DNA from: UBA940 sp031547885
GTDB lineage: Bacteria > Bacteroidota > Bacteroidia > Bacteroidales > Rikenellaceae
NCBI GenBank assembly: GCA_031547885.1
Contig: JAVBRO010000008.1
Location: 1 to 64,000 of the forward strand
DNA: 64,000 nt
Reading direction: 5' to 3'
Part shown: positions 30,063 through 39,801 of the stretch, piece by piece
How positions within the stretch are numbered: the stretch's first letter is position 1
How the letters are laid out: each line of letters begins with the position of its first letter
Notes under the pieces: model-generated
The model's input: the letters and a program-made list of their open reading frames with translations, nothing else
Told to the model about the DNA's origin: nothing
Databases searched by the model: none
Position numbers and translations under genes: made by a program

Positions 30063-32822
30063 ATGGCATTCGGGTTACGGTATTACGCTGACTTGCAAAG
30101 CAAGTTCAAAGGATCCTACTGGCGCGTCGAGGTCGCCGAGAGGGATTATGCCGGCGTGTCCGAAGAGATGGCCTTCGAGGGCGGCGAGCCATTGCAGATC
30201 ACATGGGAAAAACGCGGCGACGAGTTCTATGTCCCGGTCAAGGCCAGCGAAGCGGCCGTCAACATCCTCTGTACCGAAAATTTCAAGTACATCGGCCTGT
30301 TCACCTCCGACCCCCGGCGCTTCAGGGTGTCGGTCTATCGTAACGCGGCGCTCTATTGGCGCGGCTACGTGGTGGCCGACCTATACTCGGAGAGCTTCAC
30401 CGCGCCGCCGTACCAGGTGGCGATCAAAGCGGTCGACGGCTTCAACCTCCTCCAGAGCATCCCCTTCGCAAATCTCGACGGCACGCGACTTACCGGCAAG
30501 CGCACCCTGTGGCAACTGCTCTCGGATTGTATCGATCTGCTGGAGCTGGAAATCGATGTTGCCGACTGGATGGATTTGTACGCTGAAGGTATGGACGAGG
30601 GCATCTCCCCGATGCGGCAGGTCTATGTCGACATGGAGCGCTTCTACCAGGTTTATAACGAGCCGACCTACCGCGACGTGCTGGAGTTGTGCCTGCGCCC
30701 CTTCGCCGGGCAGATATTTCAGAGCAACGGCTCGCTCCACATCCGGCGCACCATTTCCCTGTACCGTGAAAACCGCCCGTTGAGCTTTTACGATGTCGGC
30801 ACGAAGTTCCCCTCCGGCTTCCTGATAGCCGCCAATGGTAAGGAGCTGCTGACCTCCACCGGCGACAACATCGTCACCGAGGCTGCCCGCGACCGCATCG
30901 AGAGTATGTGGAACGGGGGCTTCGACATCATGGGCGACTCGACGATGGACATCGTCCCGCCGCTGCGCAAGGTCACCGTCACCGTCAAGAATAAGATGAG
31001 CGCCGACCTGATCCCGCTGCTGGGCTTCTACAACCTGAAAAACTGGTTCGACTACCTCGGCTTTTTGAGCATGACCGATGCCAAAACGCTGCGCCTGAGC
31101 GGAGGGTCGGCCAATCAGGGCTTGCAGATGTTCACCCTCGGCTATCCGGTACAGCAATGCACCTATAAATTCAAATGGGAGTTTCTCATGCGCTCCCGGC
31201 ACTACCAATACGGCGGTGCGCGGAGCGCCTACTCGCGGGAATATACCGTCAAGGCACGTTACGGCCTGCGGGTCGTGGGCGGGGGGACGACCTACTACCT
31301 CCTCGATAATGGCTCGTGGAGTACCGTTGCGGAGTATTTCGAGGACGATGTCAAGACGACCGCCGAGGTCAATAAGAAGATCGAGATCCAAGGCATCCCC
31401 ATTTCGGGATACTTGTATTTCGTGATCATCCAGTCGGCAGCCGCGTCGGGCGACTCGCGCTACGGCGTGGAGGAGTCCATCGACTTCGCCAATATGACCA
31501 TGAGCATCGACACAGGCGACGACTACGAGAAGTCGCTCTCCTACGAGGCGATGCTCAACCACGCCAACAACGTGGACATGGCCATCTCGCTCCCCATCGC
31601 CGACGTGCCCAACATCCCCAATCAGACACTTATTTATTCGCTCTACTTCACCAACTCGGCTGGCAAGCCGACGAGGATGTGGCACACGCGCGGCGGCAAC
31701 GACTACAACACCCTTATCAACCACCTCGTCCAATGTGCGCTGCGCTACCGGCAATTGCCCAGCCGCCGGGTCAGCGGCGAGATGTTCACGGGCCGCCACC
31801 TGGATATGAATTCCGTGATACAGGACTCGAAGTACCTGCTGGCCGGATTCTACGTCAATTCCATCTCGCTCAAGGCGGTCGAGGACAGCCATGAGACGGA
31901 GTTAGTGGAGATGCCGGGGCTGATCCGTACCGAAGTCCCGCCCGTCGGCGACGACTGCATCCTGCTCGCGCGGCTGGACTTCACGGTCAAAACGGCGATC
32001 CTGTGCGGAAGCATCCTCGTGCTGCTTTCGACGACCAACCGGATCTATACCTACGATCCGGCCTCGCAGCACATCCGTCAGATTTTGAGCTACACCAAAG
32101 CCGTGAGCATCCACCCCGCCGACAACACTTTCGCGGTCGTGGACGGCGCGGGGGTGAGCATCGTGGATTACCGGGGCGTGACGCTTGCGCGATACGACAA
32201 AGCCGGATATAACGCTCCGGCCACCTGGATGGGCGGCTACATCTACATCATGCTCCCGTCCGGTACGACCAACCGGGATACCGGAGCATTCATCCAGACG
32301 GGCAACTATCTGAATCGTCCCGGCTACACCTATGTGAGCAGCACCAGCTACCGGCGCGGTTACGGTTACGGCTACACCACCTTCGGCGGCACGCTGCTCG
32401 GTATCCTCAAATCCGACTCGGCTATCGTCGTAAACACCTCTTCCGGAGCTTGGCTGCACGACAAGCGCATCAACTCCGAACTGACGGCCACCGCCTATCC
32501 CGCCGGAACCGAGATCAAGACCATCTCGGACTACTTCATGGCCGAGAACCTGAACGGTGCGTTCCGCATCTACCGCCGCGACTCCTTCGCCGACCGTACG
32601 CTCGTCAAGAGCATCGCGGGCAAGGCCGACTTCGCCGACCACACGCTGGGCGAGGTGGCCTACGCCTCCGGCGGGACGCTCTACATCTGGACGTACATCA
32701 CCAACGCCGTGCGCCAACTGCGCAACACCGCCGGGGCCGCCCATCCGCTGCTGGGGCTGTTCTACATCAACGGGGAGCTCCATATCGTGCGCGACAACGC
32801 AATCTATAAATACATCCCATAA
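30063..32822 (+). CDS. Large phage tail/baseplate protein
   Basis: The protein has 919 residues starting MAFGLRYYADLQSKFKGSYW. The N-terminal ~250 residues (VAERDYAG, LQITWEKRGDEFYVPVKASE, RNAALYWRGYVVADLYSE, YQVAIKAVDGFNLLQ) match the tail structural proteins common in Bacteroidales siphoviruses. The C-terminal ~300 residues look like repeated beta blades (YTYDPASQHIRQIL, VDYRGVTLARYD, VAYASGGTLYIWTYI), possibly a propeller. A distal tail or baseplate hub role is inferred. It lies upstream of the lysis pair and tape measure, an unusual order. Confidence 0.7.
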   Translation: MAFGLRYYADLQSKFKGSYWRVEVAERDYAGVSEEMAFEGGEPLQITWEKRGDEFYVPVKASEAAVNILCTENFKYIGLFTSDPRRFRVSVYRNAALYWRGYVVADLYSESFTAPPYQVAIKAVDGFNLLQSIPFANLDGTRLTGKRTLWQLLSDCIDLLELEIDVADWMDLYAEGMDEGISPMRQVYVDMERFYQVYNEPTYRDVLELCLRPFAGQIFQSNGSLHIRRTISLYRENRPLSFYDVGTKFPSGFLIAANGKELLTSTGDNIVTEAARDRIESMWNGGFDIMGDSTMDIVPPLRKVTVTVKNKMSADLIPLLGFYNLKNWFDYLGFLSMTDAKTLRLSGGSANQGLQMFTLGYPVQQCTYKFKWEFLMRSRHYQYGGARSAYSREYTVKARYGLRVVGGGTTYYLLDNGSWSTVAEYFEDDVKTTAEVNKKIEIQGIPISGYLYFVIIQSAAASGDSRYGVEESIDFANMTMSIDTGDDYEKSLSYEAMLNHANNVDMAISLPIADVPNIPNQTLIYSLYFTNSAGKPTRMWHTRGGNDYNTLINHLVQCALRYRQLPSRRVSGEMFTGRHLDMNSVIQDSKYLLAGFYVNSISLKAVEDSHETELVEMPGLIRTEVPPVGDDCILLARLDFTVKTAILCGSILVLLSTTNRIYTYDPASQHIRQILSYTKAVSIHPADNTFAVVDGAGVSIVDYRGVTLARYDKAGYNAPATWMGGYIYIMLPSGTTNRDTGAFIQTGNYLNRPGYTYVSSTSYRRGYGYGYTTFGGTLLGILKSDSAIVVNTSSGAWLHDKRINSELTATAYPAGTEIKTISDYFMAENLNGAFRIYRRDSFADRTLVKSIAGKADFADHTLGEVAYASGGTLYIWTYITNAVRQLRNTAGAAHPLLGLFYINGELHIVRDNAIYKYIP

Positions 32823-32830
32823 AAAGAGCT

Positions 32831-33205
32831 ATGGAAATATTGAGCCTGATTTTAAACTTCATCCTCGGCACGGGCCTCGCCGGGACGCTGCTCTTTTTCC
32901 GGCCCAAGCGCCGCGAGGCGAAAGCCCACGCCGATAATGCCGAGATCGAGAACACCGAGAAGATCATCCACCTCCAGTCGGAGCATATCGGCCGTCTGGA
33001 CGGGCGGGTCGAAAAGTTAGAAGAGAAGGTCGACAAGCTGGAGATCATCATCGAGAAAAAAGACTCGGAGATCGAGTGCAAGCAGTTGATCATCCGGCAA
33101 GCGTACAAATGCTCCACTCCGGCCGACCAATGCCCGGTGCTGATTATGAAAACAGAGAAAGAACGAAAACCTAAAACCCAAGAAGATGAGCAGAGGACTC
33201 CGTAA
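32831..33205 (+). CDS. Membrane-anchored coiled-coil protein, possible spanin or holin component
   Basis: The protein has 124 residues: one N-terminal membrane segment (LSLILNFILGTGLAGTLLFF), a basic RPKRREAK stop, and a ~55-residue coiled coil (HIGRLDGRVEKLEEKVDKLE). This is the layout of inner-membrane spanins and of some phage accessory lysis proteins. It overlaps the endolysin gene by 20 bp, which supports a lysis role. A holin with several membrane segments was not found. Confidence 0.6.
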   Translation: MEILSLILNFILGTGLAGTLLFFRPKRREAKAHADNAEIENTEKIIHLQSEHIGRLDGRVEKLEEKVDKLEIIIEKKDSEIECKQLIIRQAYKCSTPADQCPVLIMKTEKERKPKTQEDEQRTP

Positions 33206-33593
33206 CAACAATCCGGGCAATATCCGCCTGTCGCCGATCCGCTACCAGGGCGAGGTCGTGCCTTCCCAAGACAAAGCCTTCAAACAATTCCAGACGATGG
33301 CGTGGGGCTACCGCGCCATGTTCGTGCTGCTGCACACCTACCGCAAGAACGGTTACCGTACGCTGCGGCAGATGATAAACCGCTATGCCCCGCCCGTCGA
33401 GAACAATACGGGCGCTTACCTTAACACCGTCTCCACCCAGGCCCATGTATTTCCAGACGTGGAACTGGACACTATGGACCCCGCAGAAATGATCCCCGTC
33501 GTATCGGCCATGTCCCGTGTCGAAAACGGCGTGGCGGCGGTCGAGGCAGACGTCCGCGCCGGATGGGACTTATTCATCAAACACAAACCGTAA
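33186..33593 (+). CDS. Endolysin-like peptidoglycan hydrolase
   Basis: The protein has 135 residues: MSRGLRNNNPGNIRLSPIRY, FKQFQTMAWGYRAMFVLLHTY and NRYAPPVENNTGAYLN follow a small phage family known as structural or lysis-linked lytic enzymes (RGLRNNNPGNIR signature). It probably cuts cell-wall glycan. It has no signal peptide, so release would need a holin or equivalent. It sits directly after the coiled-coil membrane gene. Confidence 0.75.
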   Translation: MSRGLRNNNPGNIRLSPIRYQGEVVPSQDKAFKQFQTMAWGYRAMFVLLHTYRKNGYRTLRQMINRYAPPVENNTGAYLNTVSTQAHVFPDVELDTMDPAEMIPVVSAMSRVENGVAAVEADVRAGWDLFIKHKP

Positions 33594-33596
33594 TCC

Positions 33597-36542
33597 ATGA
33601 GCGGACGCCGCATAGCCGACCTGCTGATCAAGATAGGCGCTGACAGTTATGAGTTCCAGCAAAAGACCAAACAGGTCGAGCAGGGACTCGACGGGCTGTC
33701 CAAACGCCTCGACTCGATGGGCAAGGAGCTGTCGTTAAAACTGACGGCTCCGCTGGCGGCATTGGGTGCGGTGGCCCTACACAACTACGACATCCAGATA
33801 CAGGCCGAATCCAAACTGATGCGGGCGCTGGGCGGCCGCTCCGACGTGCAGGAGCGGCTGATCAAACAAGCGGGCGAGCTTCAGAAGCGCTCCACGCTCG
33901 GCGACGAGGCGATCATTGCCCAACAATCCTACTTCGCCAACCTGAAGATGAGCGAAGCGCAGATCAGGCGCTCGACCGAGGCGGCGATGCAGATGTCCTA
34001 CGCCTTCAAGGATCAGGGCATGACCTTCGAAACGGCCTCCAAATACATCGGCCAGATGTACGGCGGCACGGTCGGGCGGCTGGGGATGCTTATCCCGCAA
34101 CTCAAGGAGTTCACCGCCGAGCAGCTCAAAGCCGGCGATGGCCTCACCTACATCCTCGAAAATTACAAGGGCTTCGCCGAGACGGCCGCCAAAGAGGGCC
34201 TCGGTTTTCTCAAGCAGATCAAAAACCAATTCGGGGATCTGATGGAGGATTTCGGCAAGGCCATGCTTCCGGCGGCGCAGAAGATCGGCGAGAGCATCAA
34301 GAAGATCATCGCTTGGTTCCAGGCGCTCTCGCCCGAAACCAAGAAAGTGATCGTCATAATCGCCGCCATCGCCGCAGCCGCAGGCCCCGTCCTGATCGCG
34401 CTGGGCAGCCTCGTCAAGATGCTGCCGCTGCTGAAGGCGGGCTTCTCGCTGCTGGTGGCTCCGATCACGGTGGTGCGCACGGCGATCATGAGCCTCACGA
34501 CGGCCATCTCCACCAACCCCATCGGGCTGCTCCTCACGGCGCTGGCGGCGGGGATCACCCTGTTTATGGCTTTCCGAAAGGGAACTGACGACGCCACGAA
34601 AGCCGCAGGCGACCACACCAATAAGGTCATGGATGAGGCCACGCAGGTCAATACGCTGATCGGCAAGCTCACCTCGGCCAACACATCCGAGAAGGAGCGC
34701 AAGGCCGCCCTCGACGAGCTGGCGAAGATTCAGCCGGGCATCGTCGAAGGGTTGAGCGCCGAGTCGGTGGAGCTGGGTACGCTCAAGAAGCGGGCTGCCG
34801 AGTACAACCAGCAACTCGTGCTACGCATCGCGCTGGCCCGCAAACAGGATCAGGTGGCCGCAGCCATCGAGCGCCAGACCGAAGCGGGAGTCAAACAGGC
34901 CGAAAAGGAAGCGGAACTGTACGGCTACCTCGCCAATATTGGCTCGAAGATCGCCGCCGGGGACTTCGAATACGGTCGGCACAGCCAGGCGAAGGGCTTT
35001 TATGAGTGGGGCAAGGCATCCGAGTCGGCGATGCGCTACGTGCAGGACAGCTACAGCCGCATCATGGCCTCGTCCATGACGCTGGACGAGAAGGCCCGCA
35101 AGATATCCCTTATGTTCAGCCCCTCGACCAACTACGGCGACAAGATCCGCATGGACGATGTATCGGTGCGCCGCCTGGGGAAACTGCGCGGGGGCATCCA
35201 CGAGTTGAGCGGGGAGGTCGACGAGGCCGCAGAGTTGGTGGCCCAGGCCGAAGCCGAGGTCAAGAACTTCGCCGAGGCGTTCTCCTCGTCGCTCGCCTCG
35301 GCCATAGGGGTGGCCACTGATGCCGCCGACGGTTTGGGCGGCGCTGCCGACGGCGCTTCCAAACGCACCCAGCGCAGCATCGCCGAACTGAACGAGGAGA
35401 TCAAAGACCTCGAAGATCAGAAGCGCGAGTCTTTCGATCCTGCCGAGATCACCGCCTTCAACAAGAAGATCGCCGGACTCAAGGACGAGGTCGACCGCCT
35501 GAATAAGCTCGGCACGGGCGGGGCGCAGCAGGTCACCGGGCGCATCGCCGAGATCAACGCCGAGATGCGGCGACTGGAGGAGGCCAAGCAGAAGGCTTAC
35601 GACGTGCGGGAGATCGCCACCTACAATGACAAGATCGCCGAGCTGAAAAAGGAGTTGGAGGGTCTGAATTCGGTCACCGTGTCCTTCCTCGACCGCGAGC
35701 AATTGGGGCCGATCCTTATGCCCGATATGCAACTGATCGTCCCGGAACTGAAGCTCAAGATGCCCGATCTGATGCCCTACGTCAGCAAGGTCGGCGAGCA
35801 GATGAAAGCCATCCACGACAAGGTCAAGGATGGAATGTTCTCCTGGGCGGGGGAAATCTCCGAGGGGTTGGCGATGGAGATGCGCGAAACCGAAGCTATC
35901 GTCAAGACCTACACCGACGCGCTGACCGAGAAAGGATGGAAGTTCACCGAAGCGCTGGAGTTTGTCTACAGCAAGGTCGAGGAAACCACGCGCTCCTTCG
36001 ACGACTCGCTCTCCAACTTTCTGGCGAACTCAATCGTCGCTGCGGCCGAGGCCATCGGGCAGATCATGGCGGGCGACCTCGGTTTCGGCGGGCTGATGAA
36101 AGCCATCCTGCTGCAATTCGCGGGCTTCCTGAAACAGATCGGTACGCAGATGATCCAGTTCGGAATTATGATCGTGGTGTTCAAATCGGCCCTAAAGTCC
36201 GTGCTGGCCAACCCGTGGGCGGCCATTGCCGTCGGCGCTGCGATGGTGGCCGCAGCCGCTATCATGACGGCACTGATCAACAAGAGCGCGAAAGAGAACG
36301 CTCCGAAGCTTGCGAAGGGCGGTCTGGCCTTCGGGCCGACCTACGCGATGGTGGGCGACAACCCCAACTCCCGCGTCGACCCGGAGGTGATCGCCCCGCT
36401 CTCTAAACTCAAGGACATGATGGCTGGCGGCGGCACAGCCAACGTCAACATCACCATGTCCGGCGAACTGCGGGCCAAAGGCCGCGACCTGGTCTACGCG
36501 CTGGGCAAGGAGAATTTTAAGACGGATGTGCTGGGAGGATAA
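33597..36542 (+). CDS. Tail tape measure protein
   Basis: The protein has 981 residues beginning MSGRRIADLLIKIGADSYEF. It has coiled-coil N- and C-parts, a TAPLAALGAVAL segment, hydrophobic helices around residues 245-330 (VIVIIAAIAAAAGPVLIALG, LLLTALAAGITLFMAF) and again near 845-900, and the typical end KGGLAFGPTYAMVGDNPNSRVDPEVIAPL (in part). These are standard for siphovirus tape measures. Predicted tail length would scale with ~980 residues. Confidence 0.93.
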   Translation: MSGRRIADLLIKIGADSYEFQQKTKQVEQGLDGLSKRLDSMGKELSLKLTAPLAALGAVALHNYDIQIQAESKLMRALGGRSDVQERLIKQAGELQKRSTLGDEAIIAQQSYFANLKMSEAQIRRSTEAAMQMSYAFKDQGMTFETASKYIGQMYGGTVGRLGMLIPQLKEFTAEQLKAGDGLTYILENYKGFAETAAKEGLGFLKQIKNQFGDLMEDFGKAMLPAAQKIGESIKKIIAWFQALSPETKKVIVIIAAIAAAAGPVLIALGSLVKMLPLLKAGFSLLVAPITVVRTAIMSLTTAISTNPIGLLLTALAAGITLFMAFRKGTDDATKAAGDHTNKVMDEATQVNTLIGKLTSANTSEKERKAALDELAKIQPGIVEGLSAESVELGTLKKRAAEYNQQLVLRIALARKQDQVAAAIERQTEAGVKQAEKEAELYGYLANIGSKIAAGDFEYGRHSQAKGFYEWGKASESAMRYVQDSYSRIMASSMTLDEKARKISLMFSPSTNYGDKIRMDDVSVRRLGKLRGGIHELSGEVDEAAELVAQAEAEVKNFAEAFSSSLASAIGVATDAADGLGGAADGASKRTQRSIAELNEEIKDLEDQKRESFDPAEITAFNKKIAGLKDEVDRLNKLGTGGAQQVTGRIAEINAEMRRLEEAKQKAYDVREIATYNDKIAELKKELEGLNSVTVSFLDREQLGPILMPDMQLIVPELKLKMPDLMPYVSKVGEQMKAIHDKVKDGMFSWAGEISEGLAMEMRETEAIVKTYTDALTEKGWKFTEALEFVYSKVEETTRSFDDSLSNFLANSIVAAAEAIGQIMAGDLGFGGLMKAILLQFAGFLKQIGTQMIQFGIMIVVFKSALKSVLANPWAAIAVGAAMVAAAAIMTALINKSAKENAPKLAKGGLAFGPTYAMVGDNPNSRVDPEVIAPLSKLKDMMAGGGTANVNITMSGELRAKGRDLVYALGKENFKTDVLGG

Positions 36543-36562
36543 TGTATGGCTAAACAGTTTGA

Positions 36563-36979
36563 CTATTTGTCAGAAATTTCAACGATAGGAACAGTTTTCT
36601 CGTCACCACCTTTAGTAGGGTACTTATATATTCCTATTTGTCTTACGCATTTGCCTTTAGGAACTTTAATGATTTCGTCATCATAATAATGCTTCCCTTC
36701 TGATAAAAACAATACAGTTATGCCGGAATACAATTCATGACCTCCTATTACCTCGGATAATTCAGTAGCTAATGCAGCCCCCTGATCCAATGCTTGAAAA
36801 ACCTTAAACTGCTTTTCACTTAAACTTTCACCTGCTTGGGGGAATATCGTCACCCCGTTGCGTGATGAGGATACCATCTCTCCGTTTGATGAAGATGACT
36901 TTGAGATAAATAGAGCCACAACAAATAACAGGGCTGCTCCTGTAATTACTCCTAAAATAAAGACCCAAACTTTTTTCAT
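36563..36979 (-). CDS. Membrane-anchored moron protein between tail genes
   Basis: A low-GC opposite-strand gene follows the tape measure. From the ATG at 36979 the product starts MKKVWVFILGVITGAALLFVVALFI, a membrane segment, followed by a serine-rich stretch and an extracytoplasmic domain (GGHELYSGITVLFLSEGKHYY). A TATATTTG -7 box at 36997-37004 (minus strand) gives it its own promoter and a very short leader. No family recognised. A lysogenic conversion or exclusion role is inferred. Confidence 0.65.
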   Translation of the reverse strand: MKKVWVFILGVITGAALLFVVALFISKSSSSNGEMVSSSRNGVTIFPQAGESLSEKQFKVFQALDQGAALATELSEVIGGHELYSGITVLFLSEGKHYYDDEIIKVPKGKCVRQIGIYKYPTKGGDEKTVPIVEISDK

Positions 36980-36996
36980 GTCACCCGGATTTTTTA

Positions 36997-37004
36997 CAAA
37001 TATA
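36997..37004 (-). promoter_or_regulatory. -7 box of the second moron
   Basis: TATATTTG on the minus strand, 17 bp upstream of the moron start. No clear -33 box is seen. Confidence 0.5.
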
Positions 37005-37018
37005 ACAATAAACAATAA

Positions 37019-38455
37019 ATGAGTGGAGTACGTATAAAAGATTTACAGGACGCGAAGGGATTGGTCGATAAATTCGACGACTTTCAATTCGCGGTCGACT
37101 CCGACAACCCCAACACGACGATGAAGCTGTCGGGCAGCGAGCTGAAGAAAGTGATCGGCACGCCCAAGCACACCCACGCCATCGATGAGGTCACGGGCCT
37201 GCCGGGGGAGTTGGAGAAGAAACTCGACAAGACCGGCGGCACGATCACGGGCGATTTGCGCGTGGAGGGCAACACCCGTGTCAAAAACCTTCAGGTGGAT
37301 GAGTACCTCGAAGTCCCGGAGCTGAAGTACAACCGCATCACCGCCACCGGCAACGAATTCTGGGTGACGGACGGCGGCGTGGTCGACGACGTGTGGGAGG
37401 ATGCCGAGGGCATATTCGGCGTCGAACTGAAAGCCAAAGAGGGCGAGACCACGATCAACTTCCAATTCAAAGACATCCTGCGCGGGATTTTCTACACGGA
37501 GAACGCCGAAGGCAACCCCTCCGGCTTCCGCACGGCCTATTTCGAAGTCACGGGCGTGATCGACCGGACGAGCTTCTACTGCGTCGCCCTGAACGGCATC
37601 CCGCCGCAGCGTTTCATGACGCTGGCCCGTCAGGGCAACAAGTCGGATGAGCATCGCCAGGGCTCCATCTATATGGACGGCCTGAATAAATACCTGCGCG
37701 TGAGCGACAAGGTTACCGGCGAGAACATAGATGTCCGGAATATCAAGGTGCAGATCGGCAACCTCTCCGAAATCAATCACCCGACTTTCGGGCAACTGCA
37801 AGGCTACGGGGCGCTGCTGGAGAACGCCTACATCTGCGGGCGGCTCATCCAGCGCGACCCGCAGACGGGCGAGGATTGGGTAGTCGGGGCGGTATCCGTC
37901 TCCGGCGAGCAGGTGTTTCACTACGACGAGACCGACCGCGTGACGCCCGACCAGATCATCATCACGGCGAAGGAGCAGGGCTTCTCCTCGGCCCCGGAAA
38001 CGCGGCAATGGCAATACAAGAACGGCTCGGAGTGGGTTACGCTCGACACGCAGCACGTTCTGACCTACGTCCTCACGCCCGAAGCGGAAATCTGGCAGGG
38101 GCGCTCGACGCTCACGCTGCGCTACATCGTGTCGGGGGTGTACTACGACATGATCACCATCGCCAAGGTTCGCAACGGCGACGCGGCGTACCTCGTAACC
38201 ATTGATTCCTCCAACGGCAACCAATTCCTGAACGGAGAAATGGTCACCACGCTCACGGCCACGGTGTTCAAAGGCAGTCACGACATTACCGACAAAGTGC
38301 CCTACAACGCTTTCGACTGGATGCGCCTTTCGGACAACCCCGCCGGCGACACGGTGTGGAACGAGTTGCACCGGGGCATGGGCAGCCAGATCACCGTCAC
38401 CGCTTCGGATGTCTACCGCCGGGCGGTGTTCTCGTGCGAGGTTAGGATTCCTTAA
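37019..38455 (+). CDS. Tail fibre/receptor-binding protein
   Basis: The protein has 478 residues. MSGVRIKDLQDAKGLVDKFDDFQFAVDS is the start of tail proteins in many Bacteroidales siphophages. A coiled-coil/collar segment (PGELEKKLDKTGGTITGDLRVEG) is a typical trimerisation neck. Beta-rich blades follow. It is followed by other fibre-like genes, so a multi-part adhesion device is likely. The last codons overlap the opposite-strand HARE gene. Confidence 0.72.
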   Translation: MSGVRIKDLQDAKGLVDKFDDFQFAVDSDNPNTTMKLSGSELKKVIGTPKHTHAIDEVTGLPGELEKKLDKTGGTITGDLRVEGNTRVKNLQVDEYLEVPELKYNRITATGNEFWVTDGGVVDDVWEDAEGIFGVELKAKEGETTINFQFKDILRGIFYTENAEGNPSGFRTAYFEVTGVIDRTSFYCVALNGIPPQRFMTLARQGNKSDEHRQGSIYMDGLNKYLRVSDKVTGENIDVRNIKVQIGNLSEINHPTFGQLQGYGALLENAYICGRLIQRDPQTGEDWVVGAVSVSGEQVFHYDETDRVTPDQIIITAKEQGFSSAPETRQWQYKNGSEWVTLDTQHVLTYVLTPEAEIWQGRSTLTLRYIVSGVYYDMITIAKVRNGDAAYLVTIDSSNGNQFLNGEMVTTLTATVFKGSHDITDKVPYNAFDWMRLSDNPAGDTVWNELHRGMGSQITVTASDVYRRAVFSCEVRIP

Positions 38456-38642
38456 ATGTAACGCAGATGGAAAACTTATCGAGATGGCCCTTCAGCCGGA
38501 GCATCACCTGCCCGGCGGCCAATGGCTGGTTATCCTTGCGACGGTACAGATTTTCCGCATTGATCCTTTCTGTAATTTCCTCCACCGTGAGGCTTTTGCC
38601 CTCCCGCTTCAGAACAACCGCAATGGCTTCGTGAAGTTTCAT
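38442..38642 (-). CDS. Small HARE-HTH-like protein, third moron
   Basis: From the ATG at 38642 the 66-residue product reads MKLHEAIAVVLKREGKSLTV, then EEITERINAENLYRRKDNQP and QVMLRLKGH. That is the HARE-HTH (winged-helix, HB1/ASXL-type) pattern. A TATCTTTG -7 box lies at 38658-38665 on the minus strand. It sits head-on between two fibre genes. HARE domains bind DNA and often sense modified bases or attach to modification systems; the role here is unknown. Confidence 0.65.
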   Translation of the reverse strand: MKLHEAIAVVLKREGKSLTVEEITERINAENLYRRKDNQPLAAGQVMLRLKGHLDKFSICVTFKES

Positions 38643-38657
38643 AATGTCGATTTTCAA

Positions 38658-38665
38658 CAAAGATA
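38658..38665 (-). promoter_or_regulatory. -7 box of the HARE moron
   Basis: TATCTTTG on the minus strand, 15 bp upstream of the start at 38642. It matches the -7 box of the terminase moron exactly. Confidence 0.55.
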
Positions 38666-38683
38666 CACTAAAACTCAAATACT

Positions 38684-39721
38684 ATGGCAGTCATTTCAAG
38701 AGGTCAGATCACCATCGTTGACCTGTCCGACGGCAAGTCGATCAACCTGTATCTGGGCAGCAACGTCGCCGCCACGCAGATTTTCAACAAAGAAAACTCA
38801 ACCTACACGCCAAACTGGACGGCCAGCCCGTACCTCGTCATTACACCGGAGGTGTACGTTACGGGGGTATCCACCAACCAGGTCGCCCGCCTGAAGGGGC
38901 CACCCACCTGGAAAATCAACGGCAGCGCCACGCTCACCACCTACGGGGCGACGGCGGCAACCGCAGCACCCTACGCGCTGACGATCAAAAACAACATGGC
39001 CTCCTACGCCCAAATGCAGGTCGAGTGCGAGGTGATTTACGTCGATCCGGATTCGACCGCCGAAACGAAGGCGAAGGCCGTGATCACCTACACCAAGACC
39101 GAGAACGCAGGCCAGCTCATCTGCGCCATCGCCTACGCGCCGCTGGGCACGGTGTTCAAGAACGACAACGTGACCACGCTCAAGGCCCATTGCGATATGT
39201 GGCGCGGATCCACCATCGACAACACGCTCGTCACCTATAAATGGTATCGCCTCGGCAGCGGCGTGTGGACGGAGATCACCTCCACCAACGCCCAGGGCAT
39301 CACGGGCTACACCACCAACGAGATCACGATCCCGGAGGCGGCCGTTCTCAACTTCGAGTCGTTCAAATGTGAGATCAAGGACACCGACCCGGCCAGCGGC
39401 ACGTACAACACCACCGTCGCGGACATCATTTCCTTCGCCGATATGTCCGACCCCTACCAGGTGGAGATCACCACGCCGCAGGGGACAACGCTCACTTCGG
39501 GCCTCACGTCCACGACGCTCACCGCCAACTGCTGGCAGAACGGGGCGCTGCTACCGGATTCGTTCTTCACAGGGGCGACCTGCCGCTGGCGCAAGTTCAA
39601 CAAGCTGGGCGTGCTGGATACGGCGTGGGGATCGTCCGGCGTCAAGACCGGGCGCTCGATCACCGTCACGCGGGACGAAGTCTCGGTGGCCGCCACCTTC
39701 ACCGTCGAGATCGACAAATAG
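38684..39721 (+). CDS. Tail fibre protein
   Basis: The protein has 345 residues beginning MAVISRGQITIVDLSDGKSI. It is made of beta-rich Ig-like blades (CWQNGALLPDSFFTGATCRW, YKWYRLGSGVWTEITS), as in Bacteroidales phage fibres. A related start, MAIIGRGQVTIHI, opens the next gene, so they share an attachment domain. Receptor binding is inferred from layout. Confidence 0.68.
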   Translation: MAVISRGQITIVDLSDGKSINLYLGSNVAATQIFNKENSTYTPNWTASPYLVITPEVYVTGVSTNQVARLKGPPTWKINGSATLTTYGATAATAAPYALTIKNNMASYAQMQVECEVIYVDPDSTAETKAKAVITYTKTENAGQLICAIAYAPLGTVFKNDNVTTLKAHCDMWRGSTIDNTLVTYKWYRLGSGVWTEITSTNAQGITGYTTNEITIPEAAVLNFESFKCEIKDTDPASGTYNTTVADIISFADMSDPYQVEITTPQGTTLTSGLTSTTLTANCWQNGALLPDSFFTGATCRWRKFNKLGVLDTAWGSSGVKTGRSITVTRDEVSVAATFTVEIDK

Positions 39722-39801
39722 CCATGAGCCGGATCGGTCGCGCCGTCCGGAGAGGGTGGCAGAAGCTCAAAAACTTTTTTATCAACCTTAATCGCAAAAT
39801 C

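Noticed and set aside
30381..31892. Long open frame on the minus strand under the large tail gene
   Set aside because: It is antisense to a gene with clear family features; its residues are the H/V/D/G/Q-rich mix expected from reading GC-rich codons backwards, and no start signal is seen.
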